Shown here: positions 1-14,314 of the stretch, piece by piece
How the letters are laid out: every line of letters starts with the position of its first letter
Numbering within the stretch: position 1 is the first letter of the stretch
Source of the DNA: Paratrimastix pyriformis
Lineage: Eukaryota > Preaxostyla > Paratrimastigidae
DNA: 64,000 bases
Direction of reading: 5' to 3'
NCBI GenBank assembly: GCA_027972325.1
Contig: JAPMOS010000004.1
Coordinates: 930,001-994,000, forward strand
The notes under the pieces: generated by a model
Told to the model about the DNA's origin: nothing
The model's database searches: none
What the model saw: the letters and a program-made list of their open reading frames with translations, nothing else
Translations under genes and position numbers: made by a program

Positions 1-824
1 CCCAGCACAAGAAGGCACTGTCGACATCACCGACATCACCGCCCCGTCACCATGACCATCATGATGTGTGGGCATCTCCCGGCGCAAGCAGCATCCAGAG
101 ATGGCGGGCTGCCACCGCCATGCGCGCCCATCCTTCTCAGGCCGCACACCCACCCCACGGTGATGCATGCACATGAACGAGATACCGAGGCAAGCGCTGC
201 CCCCCCCACCCCCCTCCCCCTCCCCTCCCCTCCCCTCCCCCTTCTTGTCAGGATGGGCACCCTGCTTTCTCGGCTTCCCCTTCGGGACTCCCCCCCCCCC
301 CCCCCCCCCGTCCTAATTCGCGACGAAAAAGATGATGATGAACTCCATTTCCACCCCCTGGCGCCCGCCCGGGCCGGCCCCTTCCTTGTCCCTTTCAATG
401 TTTGACACACAGCACCAAGTGCTGAAACACACAGAGACAGCGCCGACTGCTGATCGCCAGCGTCGACAACATTTCCCGCGGGCCGATGACAGCATCAGAA
501 AACCTGCCGTCGTGTTTCCTGCATTTCCAACAAGCCCCACCACCAACATCTCCTTCCTCCCCGGAGGAACACAACAAACCAGGGGAGGAGGGAAGGAGAT
601 GGTGGTGGCAATACCCGCGGACTAGCCACAGGCGACACACCAGAAGGCGCACAAAAGAGGGGCAGGGAAAGAAAAAACGCATCCATCGGTCCTGAAGAAA
701 AAAAACAAGCGTTTGTTTTCAGCTCATCGGGGGGGGGGGGGGGGGGGGGAAGAGAAAAAACAAACCCCGTGAATGGAACAAACCCAGAATCCATGCCGCC
801 AGAATAAAAGGAGTGCCACTGGAC
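1..824. other. Gene-free left edge
   Basis: No reading frame here resembles a protein; the open frames are low-complexity and occur on both strands. The stretch holds a C run at about 290-309 and a G run at about 729-749. It lies downstream of the minus-strand F-box/PP2 gene, so part of it is probably its 3' untranslated region. Confidence 0.5.
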
Positions 825-1739
825 TTAGCCAAGCCTGAGTTTCTCGCGCTCGCCGATGCTGATGGCCATCGGGACGGCCACGCAGGGGCCCCGCGGGTCC
901 GGCTCCAGCCGGGTCATCCGGAAGAAATCCAGGTGGATGCCCTCCTTCCAGGAGGTCGAGCTGAATTCCAGCATCCCCACATGCACCATAGTAGTCTCAC
1001 CCGCCTGTGGGTTATGGAGCCGCTCCGAAAAACTGGGGACCGGGGGAGGAACGGGCACATCGAACTCGCCCAGATCCCAGTCGGTATAACCTCGGTGGTT
1101 GTAGATCTCCACGGGGAAAGGTCGGCTGAGGACGAGGGTCTTGCCAACCTCCACATCGAAGTGAGGAATCTCCCGCGAGGGGATCACGCCATCATACTGA
1201 TCGGAATCATCGGAATATGAACTATTGTGGCGATGGGTAACAGACCCTCATGCGCCACGTACACTTGTAATGACCGGGAGGCAGGGCGAGTTCGTGACGC
1301 ACCTCAACCCAACAGATCGAATGCAACTTCCTTTTCGAGTGGGCGTGAAAAGATGTGGTGGCGAACAACAGACTGGACTTTTCCAAACATACTATCTGGT
1401 TCAACTGCATCTTGCCAATACCTTTCGTTCTGGAGGAGGCGAAACGCAAGATTGAATGAGTTGCTTTCTCAACCGACGTTTTTCTTACTGCCCTGGATTT
1501 TCATGAAATCCATGGCGCTCACTGTCCAAACCCGGCGGCTCCGAAGAGCTGCATAACTCGCGTTTTTAAAGCGGCTGCAAACGAGCGCAAAGGACTGTCG
1601 AAAGAGTGATGGTCCATCGCGAGGCGACACAGAAACGGACGGTTCGGTTTTCAGGCCGAGTAAGCTGGGCAATCATAGCCAAAACGTCATCGGGAAGGTC
1701 ATATAGGGATGTGCCAAGTCTCGTGACAGTGCCACCCAT
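825..1739 (-). CDS. F-box protein with PP2-like (phloem lectin-like) domain
   Basis: Probably the substrate-recognition subunit of an SCF ubiquitin ligase. The F-box reads YDLPDDVLAMIAQL, a 46-nt intron (1640-1595, GTCCGT...CAG), then SFALVCSRFKNASY. It is followed by pieces typical of the PP2 domain of plant F-box/PP2 proteins: YWQDAVEPDSMFGKV, ICWVEVRHELALPPGHYKCT, and after a 49-nt intron (1245-1197, GTCTGT...CAG) DWDLGEFDVP and SWKEGIHLDFFRM. I chose ATG 1739 because it sits just before the F-box; an in-frame ATG near 1815 would add about 25 residues. A third intron ends near 1435 and the junction near 1370 is uncertain. It is the last of three minus-strand genes and lies directly downstream of an RBR ligase, so two ubiquitin-pathway genes are neighbours. 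The family match is by motif only. Confidence 0.65.
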
Positions 1740-1848
1740 TTTTTGAATGAGAGCTGCGCCAGGGATGCGGCCCTCCGCCGGGCGTGACTGCTCACTGAGC
1801 GGATGGATCCCGCGCATACCATTGGCATCCCGCCCTGCGGAGGCCACG

Positions 1849-5469
<3,621 letters not shown>

Positions 5470-5472
5470 TTT

Positions 5473-7100
5473 TCAATTTGAAAGGGGGACAGCCAAGCCG
5501 AACCGTTGGGATAAATACACATCGCCGGCTGTTTTGGTCAATTCCCAAATCGCCACCTTGGGCTCGGGGTGGTATTGTGCGTATGGGGGGGGGGGGGGGG
5601 GGGGGGGGGGAGCCACCCCATAAAATAAAAACGAAATCATTCGGTCTCCAAGGCAGGCTGGGAGGTTGCCACCCGAACACCTGACGTTGCCTGCAGGCGC
5701 TCGAGCTAGGATCGGATTCCCAAAAAGGAGCTGGGCCGTCAGGCCAAACGAATGACAGACCTCGCGTCGGCAGATCTCCTCGCCCCGAAGCTGGCTGTAC
5801 ATGCCCAGAACACCGCCGCCCAGGCTCAGCAACCAGCGGGTTCGTTGGGTGCCTGAGCACACACATTCCAGGCAAGAAGAGCGCCCAGTGAGGCCACCGA
5901 ACACCTCGATTCGGCCGCAATGATACAACTCCTCCCACCCACCTCCCCCCGCCCTCCTCACATTCCAGACCCATGCCGTACGGGACCACGTGGTACCCAA
6001 CGAAGGCCGAGGCGAGTCCCATGCCAACCGCCTCCGTCGAGATGTTGATCAGGGGCAGCCGAGCGGGCAGCGGCGGCGACGGCACGGTCGAACGTTTGGA
6101 GGATGGTCCAAACCAGGCAGCCAGCTGGCCGCGGGGCAATGGAGACTCGAGTGGCGCAGCCGTTGGGGGGGTAGAGAGGGCGGCAGGGAAGGTGCGCACG
6201 AGAACCGAACGGCAGATGCGACCTTCAGTGCGGATCGTCTCCGCCATGGTCTGGGCGATCCGGGGGAGGAGGAGACGCGGGTTAGGAACACAATCGTCCA
6301 AATCGATAAAAAAAAAGACCTTCGGTTGGAAGGCTTGGGCGCCCCGCCGGATGATAGATCGGGTGGGCCAAAGTCTGGCCGCTGCCGGGTCTTCGGGGTA
6401 CACCCCCTCAGTTGTGTTCGCCGGCCCCTGCTCCAGGGTGGGCAATGCAAAGTGGGTGACATGGATCCTCGAGAGTTGATCTTTCAGCGTCCATCCCCAA
6501 AGTCGGAGGAGACTGCAGAATGGGCTGACTTTGGCGGAGGAGTCTTCAGTGATCTGGTGTGGTGAAGGGAGGCGAAGAGGTTGTTGGGCCGGAGAGGGAG
6601 ACGATTGCCGTTGAAGCGTGATGATGGGTACATTAATTGTTGGAGGTGCCAAGGGAGAAAGTAATGTTTGAACGATGGACTGTGCTGCCGAATCGACCAA
6701 GGAATGCATCACCCCTAACGGACGGTGTCGGGATAAGCTCAAACATTCCTGCGGAAAACGAGACAGACCAGCCCAGGCGAATCGAGTGGAACACCAATGA
6801 CCACGGGAAACCGCTCCCATCACGACCGAAGAGACCATGGCCCGAAGCGGCAAACCTCGTGCATAATGAGCTCCCTCCAAAGTGCCCAACAGTCCACCGG
6901 CAGCCCAACCTGAAAAAAATAAAATGAGTTCGTGGTTATGTTCCAGACCGCAGCAATAACTGAGTCCAACTCGCCGCACGATGGTTTCGGGAGGTGGTCG
7001 AATTCTGATCGTTGCTCGCGTATTTTCCTCGCCTGGGTTGCGGACAAGATATACAGTCCCCAGTGGGATTTCGTAACTACTGATGCGTGCCTCCGCCATT
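5473..7100 (-). CDS. Unidentified glycine-rich membrane protein (possibly Tim17-like)
   Basis: I do not recognise this gene with confidence. Exon 1 (7100-7047) encodes MAEARISSYEIPLGTVYL and ends at GTCCGC. Exon 2 starts after the AG at 6916 with GWAAGGLLGTLEGAHYARG, then VVMGAVSRGHWCSTRFAW and LGVMHSLVDSAAQSIVQTLL. Later pieces include INISTEAVGMGLASAFVGY and SLGGGVLGMYSQLRGEE. The small-residue helices (G..G..G) and a charged R-rich loop recall the Tim17/22/23 fold, but this is inference. The last frame can be read to a TGA at 5473, four bases before the ATG of the RBR gene; that exon contains a run of Pro from a G/C homopolymer and may be untranslated. Its ATG overlaps the candidate ATG of AASDH on the other strand. 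Confidence 0.4.
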
Positions 7101-10100
7101 CTTTCCGTGTTGCCCGGCACGGGGGAATTCTCCAACCCACGGGAGAATCTCCCTGAACCCGTCAAACTTTGTGTTGCGTTCTCGGTGCAGAAGTTGTCAG
7201 AAGGTGTCCTATCTGTTCATTTGTCATCGATCTTTGTTCACGTGTCGTCATTGCGGGAAGAATTAGTCGAATCCGGAGTATGTCAAGGCTCTTTGGTTGC
7301 CATATGCAGCTATCATTGTCTCGAATCCGTATCTGCCATGTTCGCCGTCCTCTCCGTTCCGGCGACCTATCTTCCGGTATTACCCTCCTCCCCTCCGACC
7401 TTGATCGCCCAGCAGACGGCACACTGTCGTGTGCGGCTCTTCTCACCCGAAGTTCGCTGCGTTTGCTCCCTTTGGGTGATGGCGACGATCCTTTTCGTCT
7501 TCTCTGCGTAGTTTCGAGGACTCGCCGAGGCCGTTGTAACACACTCGAAATCACTTCAGGGTGAATCACCTCGGCCTGCCACGCTGATTCTGGGTCGACT
7601 CCACCTGGTCCCTCTGGACCTCCCCCTTCACACCCCAACCTGGTCGCCGCACCCGTCCCTGGTGGGGACTCTGGCCTATGTCATGTTCACCTCGGGAACT
7701 ACCCGCCATGCCGGCGCCCTCCAAGAACCCGTCTGCGTCACCCACATGAATGCGGCCCGGAATGTGGACGCCTTGATCCGGCGGTGGCGGCTATCCCCCC
7801 GGGACGTGGTCGCTCTCTGCTCCCCGGCCACGTTCGACCCGTCCATCGTGGAGTGTTTTGGCGCGCTGCGGTGCGGTGGGACGCTGGCCATCCCGATGGA
7901 GGCCACGCGGCTATCCCCCCAGGCATGCCTCGCCTTTCTGAAGGAGGCAGGAGCCACCGTTCTGCAGACCACGCCTACATTCCTGCGGCGGCTGGGGGTC
8001 TGAGCGGAGAGAGAGCAGCTGTTCCCTCGCCTTTGTTCCCCTCGCCTTTGTTCCCCTCGCCTTTGTTCCCCTCGCCTTTGTTCCCCTCGCCTTTGTGCCG
8101 ACGACACCAGCCACCGTTGCCATGTCCTCATCGCCGCCTTATATGCCCTTCTGCTTCACCCCCACAACGTCATGAAACCTCTGTCTCTCGCAGTCCTTGG
8201 CACCTCTGCTGACACCCAGCCCTTCTGGGCGCCGGCTGCGGCTCCTGGCCCTAGGTGGTGAGGCCTTCCCGCCCCTGGACGAGCTATCCATGCGACTGGT
8301 CCGCACCACCGCCCACCGACATACACCACACGCACACGGCCGCGCCTACATCATCCATTGTCTGCAATCCCTAGGGCGGCCCCGACAGACCGCCCCCGCC
8401 CGACTTTGAAGTGTGGAACATCTACGGCATCACGGAAGTCTCGATCGTCTGTATCCCCCTGGGTGGTTGCGGTTGTTGTTGCGGTTGGGGCGGGAAAACG
8501 CGGGTGAGCCCTGGTCGGTGGGGAACCCAAATGTCTGGCGCTCCTGTTCCTCTCCACACTCGTCACCACACGCACACTGCGCCACATTTTTCCCGTGTGT
8601 TGACACGCACACTGCGCCACACGCACACTGCGCCATATTTTTCCTGTGTCTCGACACACACGGCGCAGTGGGCGACGGCTTTTCAGCTCCCGCGGAGCTG
8701 GTTCACCCATCCGCTGCCCGACCCCAGACCCGACGTCCCACTGGGCGACCCGCTGGGCGATACCCGCTTGTGGATATTACCCACGGAGGACACCACCGAC
8801 CAGCCGACATCACCCCGCCAGTCAGCGCCGGCGCCATCCCCGCTGTCGGAACCACCGGGATCGACATCAACTCGGCAACTTGCGCCATCTTCGCCACTCC
8901 CCCGGTCGACCGCGCCCCCACAGTCCCCACCAACAGCACTCCACGATGATGATGCCCCGACAGCAGCAGCAGCAGCAGCAACAGGAGTCGGAGGAGCACC
9001 AGGAGCGCCAGCACCGGCGGACTCCCCGCGGTCCTGTTGGTTTGCCCCCGACAGCCTGGCCCTTTGTTTTGCTCTCCACTCTCCCGCGCCCCCGCCACCT
9101 GGCGATGGTGAGCGCGGCCATCCGGCCGTTGCCGATGAAAGGGCGATGACCAGGGCAGGGATCCTGCTGCGCTCAGACGGTCCCCTGCGCCCCGAAGCCG
9201 GGTTTCTTGGCGAGGTTCGAACCGTTCAGGGCCAGGGCCAGGGCCAGGGCCAGGGCCAGGGCCAGGGCCAGGGCCAGGGCCAGGGCCAGGGCCAGGGCCA
9301 GGGCCAGGGCCAGGTTCGGAGTCTGGTCGGCCGGGGTGGCGACGAGGGCGGCAAGGACGAGATCGGGATCGTGGAATCCATTCGGGGCGCGGGGACAGGC
9401 GAGCTGTGGATTGGTGGTCTGTGACCCTGCTATCGTCTTGTTTTCAGAGCGGTATTTGCGAGGACGCGGAGGCTCTCCTCGAGCTTTGGATCCCCGCTAC
9501 TTCTACTGCTCATCGGTGGCATGCGCGGGGGGGCAGGCTCGTCTCGGCGCTGTTGGGTCGGGTGGGACGCACTCCAGCGGCCAGCCCCTGCCCACGACTC
9601 GTCTGTCTGCCGCCTCGCCCGCCTCGACCTCTGGGTGACGATGATGACGCCGCTGGTGTTGGGGGGACTCCTTGCTGTCGCGTCTCTCTGTCCAGATGTT
9701 GGCGGCGCAGCTCCGACCTGGTTCGACGCGACCCCGCCACAGGCCAGGTCCGCCACAGCCACCCCCTGCCGCCTGGTCCCTCATCGAATCCTCTTCCTCT
9801 CACCACCCTGCCAGCTGTTCTACGTTGGACGGCTCCACAACATGGTGAAGATCGAGGTCCGTACCTTCCTGCACTCGATCGCACAAAGAAGAGGGTCATA
9901 AAGATTTTGCAAGGAGTGGGATTCGAACCCACGCGTGCAAACACACTAGTACCTGAAACTAGCGCCTTAGACCGCTCGGCCATCCTTGCCTATAAGTTTT
10001 TTTTGTAGGCAGGGGCATCTAAAGTGCCCCACATCTCCCATCTCCAGGGCTGCCGGGTGCAAGTCGAGGCCCTCGAGGCCCTCGTTCGTTCCCGCGTTGC

Positions 10101-13100
10101 GGGGATTGCTGGCTGTCGCGTCTGCCTGGAGCCTGACGGCATGCATGCCGGCTCGATGCCGGGACTGCAGTCCCCGCGCCGGCTGATCGGGTTCTTCACG
10201 TGTGTCCCGGGATGCGACGTGGAGGAGGGTCGGCTGGCCTACCCCCATAGCCTTCCGACCACCGCGTCATCCCTCTCTCCTCTCACCAGCAGTGTTTCTT
10301 CGACCTCCCCCTTTCTGTTTTCCGGTTGGACGTGGTGACGGCGGGTGGTGACGGCGGAGGGAGGGAGGGGGGCCACTATGTCGGGGGGTGGGGATAATGG
10401 GAGATAGCCATCTTTCTGTCCGGACACACCGTCATCACAACCACCACACCGCCGCCCTCCAGTCCAGACGGCCCTCGATGCCTTCTGCGCAAGCTCCCTG
10501 GCGCCTCCCATGAGGCCTCGTCGCTGGCACCTGCTGGGGGTCGAGACGCCAGGCCGGGGAGGTGGAGATGGCGGGCTGTGGCCACTCACACGCAGTGGGA
10601 AGGTCCGCTCAACCGCTTGGACGATGAATCACGATCCTCTTCTTCCTCCCTCCCCCCATGTCAATGTCCTCGCCCCCAATTCACTGGCAGTCTCTCTCGT
10701 TCTCCCTGCGGCCCCGAACAGCTCGACTTCGCGTCGCTCCTGCGGCAAATCAACACCAGCCGTCCCCCAGCCGCCGCCCCGTCATCCCCGCGCCGTTACG
10801 TTGGGGGCAGCGCGGCGCCCCAGCCGACGGGCCTGAGCAGTGCGCACCCCCAAAGGGTCGCCGAGTGGCTCTGGTCACTTTGGGTGGCAGCCCTGGGCAC
10901 CCACGCACGCGGCCTGACGCAAGGCGGTCCGGCCTGGCTGCCTGCGGGTACAATGTGCTTGGAGGGGTGGCGTGATGGACTGGCCCGAAAGCCTGCCTGA
11001 CTGACTGGCTGGCAGCCGGGTGAGATCAACCATGTTGTTCACAACTCTGTCTGGCTGCCCCAGTGATGGACCGCGATCCGTACTTCCTGACCCTGGGCGG
11101 TCACTCGCTGGCCGCGGTGCAGGTGCGTGACCGTGTCATCGAGGTGCTGACAGCATCAGGTCCGGATCGCCCGTTCCGCGCCTGTCCCCTTCTTGCCACC
11201 GTTTTCTCAGCGAAGAATTTTGTCTCCTTTTCTGAACTCCGGCTCCAGGGATGAAGGCGGACTCCCCCGGTGGCGCCGAGGGTCCGCAGATGACGGAATT
11301 CTCAACCCAGTCTGCCCTCCTCTTCCACTGCCCGGTCGCCTCATCACCATTCATGGTTTCCCCTCAAGGTTGCTCGAGTGCCTGCTGACGAGGCCCTTCT
11401 CAGCCGCGTCGGCCCTCCTCTGTGCGGCCCTCCAGGCGCGCGGTCACGACCCCGCCCATCCGCTTCGAATCCCGATCGCTCCTGCTGACCGACATCACGC
11501 CAGGGGTGTTGTTGATGATGATGCTGATGAAAGCGGAGTCTCCGGAAGGCCCACGCGCCCCCGAGTGGAGGCCGCCTGCCGGCTGGCCGTGCCACCTTGT
11601 CGGGACGCGGCGCGCCACACCGCCGTTCGGGATCCCCGTCATGCCGACCGTGTTGATGCTGCTGGAGCCCCGGCAGCAGGGGGGCCGCTGCCGCTGCCGT
11701 GGTCGGCTGTCGATTGGGTGGCCGGACTGGCAAGCCGGGTGCTCTACACCCACGGTCTCAGCGCCTTCTCGTCACCTTCGCCCCATCGGGCAGCCAGCCC
11801 CGTTCCATCGCCGCAGTCTGACGAAGGCCACGTGGAAAGTCATCCCCCCACAGCGCCGCCTCCTGGGCAGACATCTCGTTCCTCTTCGATCCGGGTGGCG
11901 TGGCGCGTTGACATGATGGCCTGTGTGGACAGTACCCCAGTCGTGGTGGCCCTCCGGCCCGGTTGCCGGCTTGCGGTTCCGGACATGCCTGAGTTCCCCT
12001 GGGGTGAGTGCCACCAGGGGGGACCGGAAGATGACAACTCCGACGAGCCTCGACGCCCCGTGGCCGAGCCCCCCGATCTCAGACCGAGCCACAATTTGTC
12101 CGAAACGCCGTGTTGCGCTGCGCGGCCAGCGAGAAACAAGGCGATCATTGAGCCGCCTCCGCCCAAGGAGGAAGAAGAGAGGCTTCTCTTCGCCACGGCC
12201 CATTCGCCCATCGTCCGCTGCATGCGGCTCACGGGCGGACCGGTTTGGGGCACCAACATTGGCGCGGGTCGGTTGGCGGGGGATGGCGGCCCCTGCATCT
12301 GCTGCCTGCCGCCGTGCCATCAGAACCCCAAGGGGGTAGACGCGGAGGGCCGGGCCGACAAGATGGGGTGGCCCGATGCGATGGTGGGGCTGGCCGTCTC
12401 TTGCACCGACGCCACTCTCGTGGTGCTCGAGGGACACAGCGGGCGAGTGGCAGGCAGCGTGGTCCTCGCCGAGGGAGCGGCAGGCTCTGTGCGGGCGGCC
12501 CCTGTCTGGGCCGGGCCGCCACCAGCCGCCGCCACCACAGAAGAGGACGCTGAGTGGAGCCGGCCATGGGTGGTCTGGATGGCTGGGGTTCGTGAGGCCC
12601 TCCTGGCCGTCAGTACCCTCTCCATGAAGGTCTGCCGAGGGAGGCTCGGCGCATCGACCACTCACCACCTCTCTCCCGCCCCTGGCTAGGCGCGGATCTG
12701 CTCGCCGCCGGTGGGTTCGGGTGTCTCCGGCACCCCCGTGTTGGACCCGTCCCCATCCCCCGCCCGGCCGGAGGAAGACCCACCGGACCTCCTGGCGGCC
12801 ACCTTGGGAGGCGCCGTCATTTGTTACGACACTCGCCGTCCCTCCAGACTCGTGCCAAAGTGGTGGTCTGTGGTGCTCGCCCTGTCCCCTCGTCTTGGTG
12901 CCAGGGCGATCCAACCGGCTTCCGTTCCTCCGCGTTTCTCGCGTTGTTTGATGGCTCCTTCTCTCTTCTGCCCGACGTCTTTCTCCAGCTGTGCCGCCGC
13001 GGGGACAGCGCCCGCCGCTCCGATCTTCGGCAGTCCCCTCGTGCTGCGGTCGGGGGGCCAGTCCACCCTGTTTGTCGCCACCGCCCCGGGGACGGGCCTT

Positions 13101-13741
13101 CTGATCGACAGATTGTCCGTTCCCTGAGTGGGATGGGAGGGAGTGGTGATGGTGGTGGGAAGCATGTGTGTGTAGTCTGTGGATGGTCATGATTCTCGTT
13201 CTCCTCCAGCTCGGGCCAGCGGCTTGCTGCGGTGGCTCTGCCCGGCCATGCCCTGATCTCGCCCTGCCCGCTCCGCGACACAGGGGGCGATGTTCCCGCC
13301 TGCCTCGTCGTGCTGCAGGAAGGAACGCTCTGCCAGGTCTGCGATGGGCGCCACTCTGCTGGAGGGGTATCATGACGAATGCCCCCACGCACACACACAC
13401 ACGCACACACACACACGTCAACATCACCACCACCACCCCGTGTCTCCTCTTCCTTTTGGCAGGTCACCCACGGTGGGGTGGTCACGGTCCTCTCGGAGGG
13501 CAAAGCCGTCAGTGCCGTCTCGCCGGCCGTCTGCATCCCCCCGGGGTCAGACGCAGACTCGGCGGCTGTGGCCCTGGTTCAATCGGCCTTGGGGCGACTC
13601 GTCATCGGAGCCTTGGGCGATCGTCCCACATCCGAGGTGGAGCTCCCCGCTCCCGTGTTCGGGGGGGTGTTATGGCTGGGGCGGACCATCGTCCTCGGGG
13701 CGCGGGACGACCACCTCTACGGGTTACTGACCGGGGGGTGA
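7083..13741 (+). CDS. AASDH: AASDH-type acyl-CoA synthetase family member 4 (adenylation + carrier + PQQ-like propeller)
   Basis: Homologue of the AASDH/ACSF4 family: an ANL adenylation domain, a phosphopantetheine carrier site and a C-terminal beta-propeller of PQQ-like repeats. Anchors in order: AMFAVLSVPATYLPVLPSSP (about 7340-7400); LAYVMFTSGTTR and ALCSPATFDPSIVE (7670-7860); VLQTTPTFLRRLG (to 8000); LRLLALGGEAFPPLDEL (8235-8285); FEVWNIYGITE (8405-8440); PLGDPLGDTRLWI (about 8740-8775); SDLVRRDPATGQ (9712-9750); LFYVGRLHNMVKIE (9817-9858); PLTRSGKV with the motif A10-type Lys (about 10585); DPYFLTLGGHSLAAV, whose Ser is the expected carrier attachment site (about 11076-11120); then propeller blades such as LLAATLGGAVICYDT and VLWLGRTIVLGARDDHLYGL to the TGA at 13741. 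The Lys normally found after TSGTTG is not visible. The 9.0-9.4 kb part is unsure. Start 7083 is the first in-frame ATG. Confidence 0.75.
8022..8096. repeat. 15-bp minisatellite, five copies
   Basis: About five copies of TTCCCCTCGCCTTTG in the AASDH intron that follows the adenylation-domain exon. Confidence 0.9.
9227..9313. repeat. (GGGCCA)n hexamer array
   Basis: About 14 copies of a hexamer inside AASDH, open in two frames (Gln-Gly or Ala-Arg dipeptides). Human-type AASDH has no such insertion, so the array is either intronic or a lineage-specific low-complexity insert. Confidence 0.9.
9908..9989 (-). tRNA. tRNA-Leu (anticodon CAG)
   Basis: A full cloverleaf can be drawn on the minus strand: a 7-bp acceptor stem GCAAGGA/TCCTTGC with A73, a D arm with GAGCGGTCTAAGGC, anticodon loop TTCAGGT (CAG), a long class-II variable arm, and the T arm GTGGGTTCGAATCCCAC. 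It is nested antisense in an AASDH intron. Confidence 0.93.
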
Positions 13742-13801
13742 GAGTTGGTTTTTTCATCCCAACAAGAAGAACTATCCGTCCTTTTCTTGAAATTCCTGTT
13801 G

Positions 13802-14299
13802 TTATTCGCTCTTCGACGTCGCCGGAGCTGCCACGGGGGGCCTCTTGCGGAAGAAGCACAGGCCGACAATCACAAATTGGATCGCAGTCGAGCCAAAGTC
13901 GACCACCCACAATTCCAGGCCTTTTTGGTCTAAATGCAACAGGTAAGTCGGCGAAGTGCTGGCGGAACGCAGACCGTACATGTAATGGGACAGAGCAGGG
14001 GCAGCACTCAGGCCCAGCCAAGCGATCAGAGACAGTCCGATCGCTGCCGAACGAGAGGTTGGTCTGGCCTGATAAATGGTGGCTCCCCAAACAGAGATTA
14101 ATATCACATTCCCACACATGCCTGCTACCATGGCGGGGAGGAAATTGGTTGACTCCTGAAGCTCCTGAGGTGTCATGTGGCCTTTTTGCAAACTGAGCCA
14201 AGTATGTCCCATGAACCATTCGGAGTAATACAGTATGCCGGCGAATTGCACAAGAGCGAAGGCCACCAACGAGCGAAAAGCAAACCCGAATTTTGTCAT
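13802..14299 (-). CDS. DUF1761 family membrane protein, intronless
   Basis: A single 165-residue open frame from ATG 14299 to TAA 13802. It has about four hydrophobic segments: SLVAFALVQFAGILYYSEWF near the N-terminus, VAGMCGNVILISVWGATIY, AIGLSLIAWLGLSAAPALSH, and FGSTAIQFVIVGLCFF near the end. The first segment with YYSEWFMGHTWL matches the W/Y-rich start typical of DUF1761 proteins; this family is common in bacteria and has no assigned function that I know of. It is one of very few genes here without introns, which would fit transfer from bacteria or retroposition, though that is inference. Its stop lies 60 bp from the AASDH stop (tail to tail), and its ATG lies 15 bp from that of the F-box/LRR gene (head to head). 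Confidence 0.65.
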   Translation of the reverse strand: MTKFGFAFRSLVAFALVQFAGILYYSEWFMGHTWLSLQKGHMTPQELQESTNFLPAMVAGMCGNVILISVWGATIYQARPTSRSAAIGLSLIAWLGLSAAPALSHYMYGLRSASTSPTYLLHLDQKGLELWVVDFGSTAIQFVIVGLCFFRKRPPVAAPATSKSE

Positions 14300-14314
14300 T
14301 TACTCCTTTGAGGT

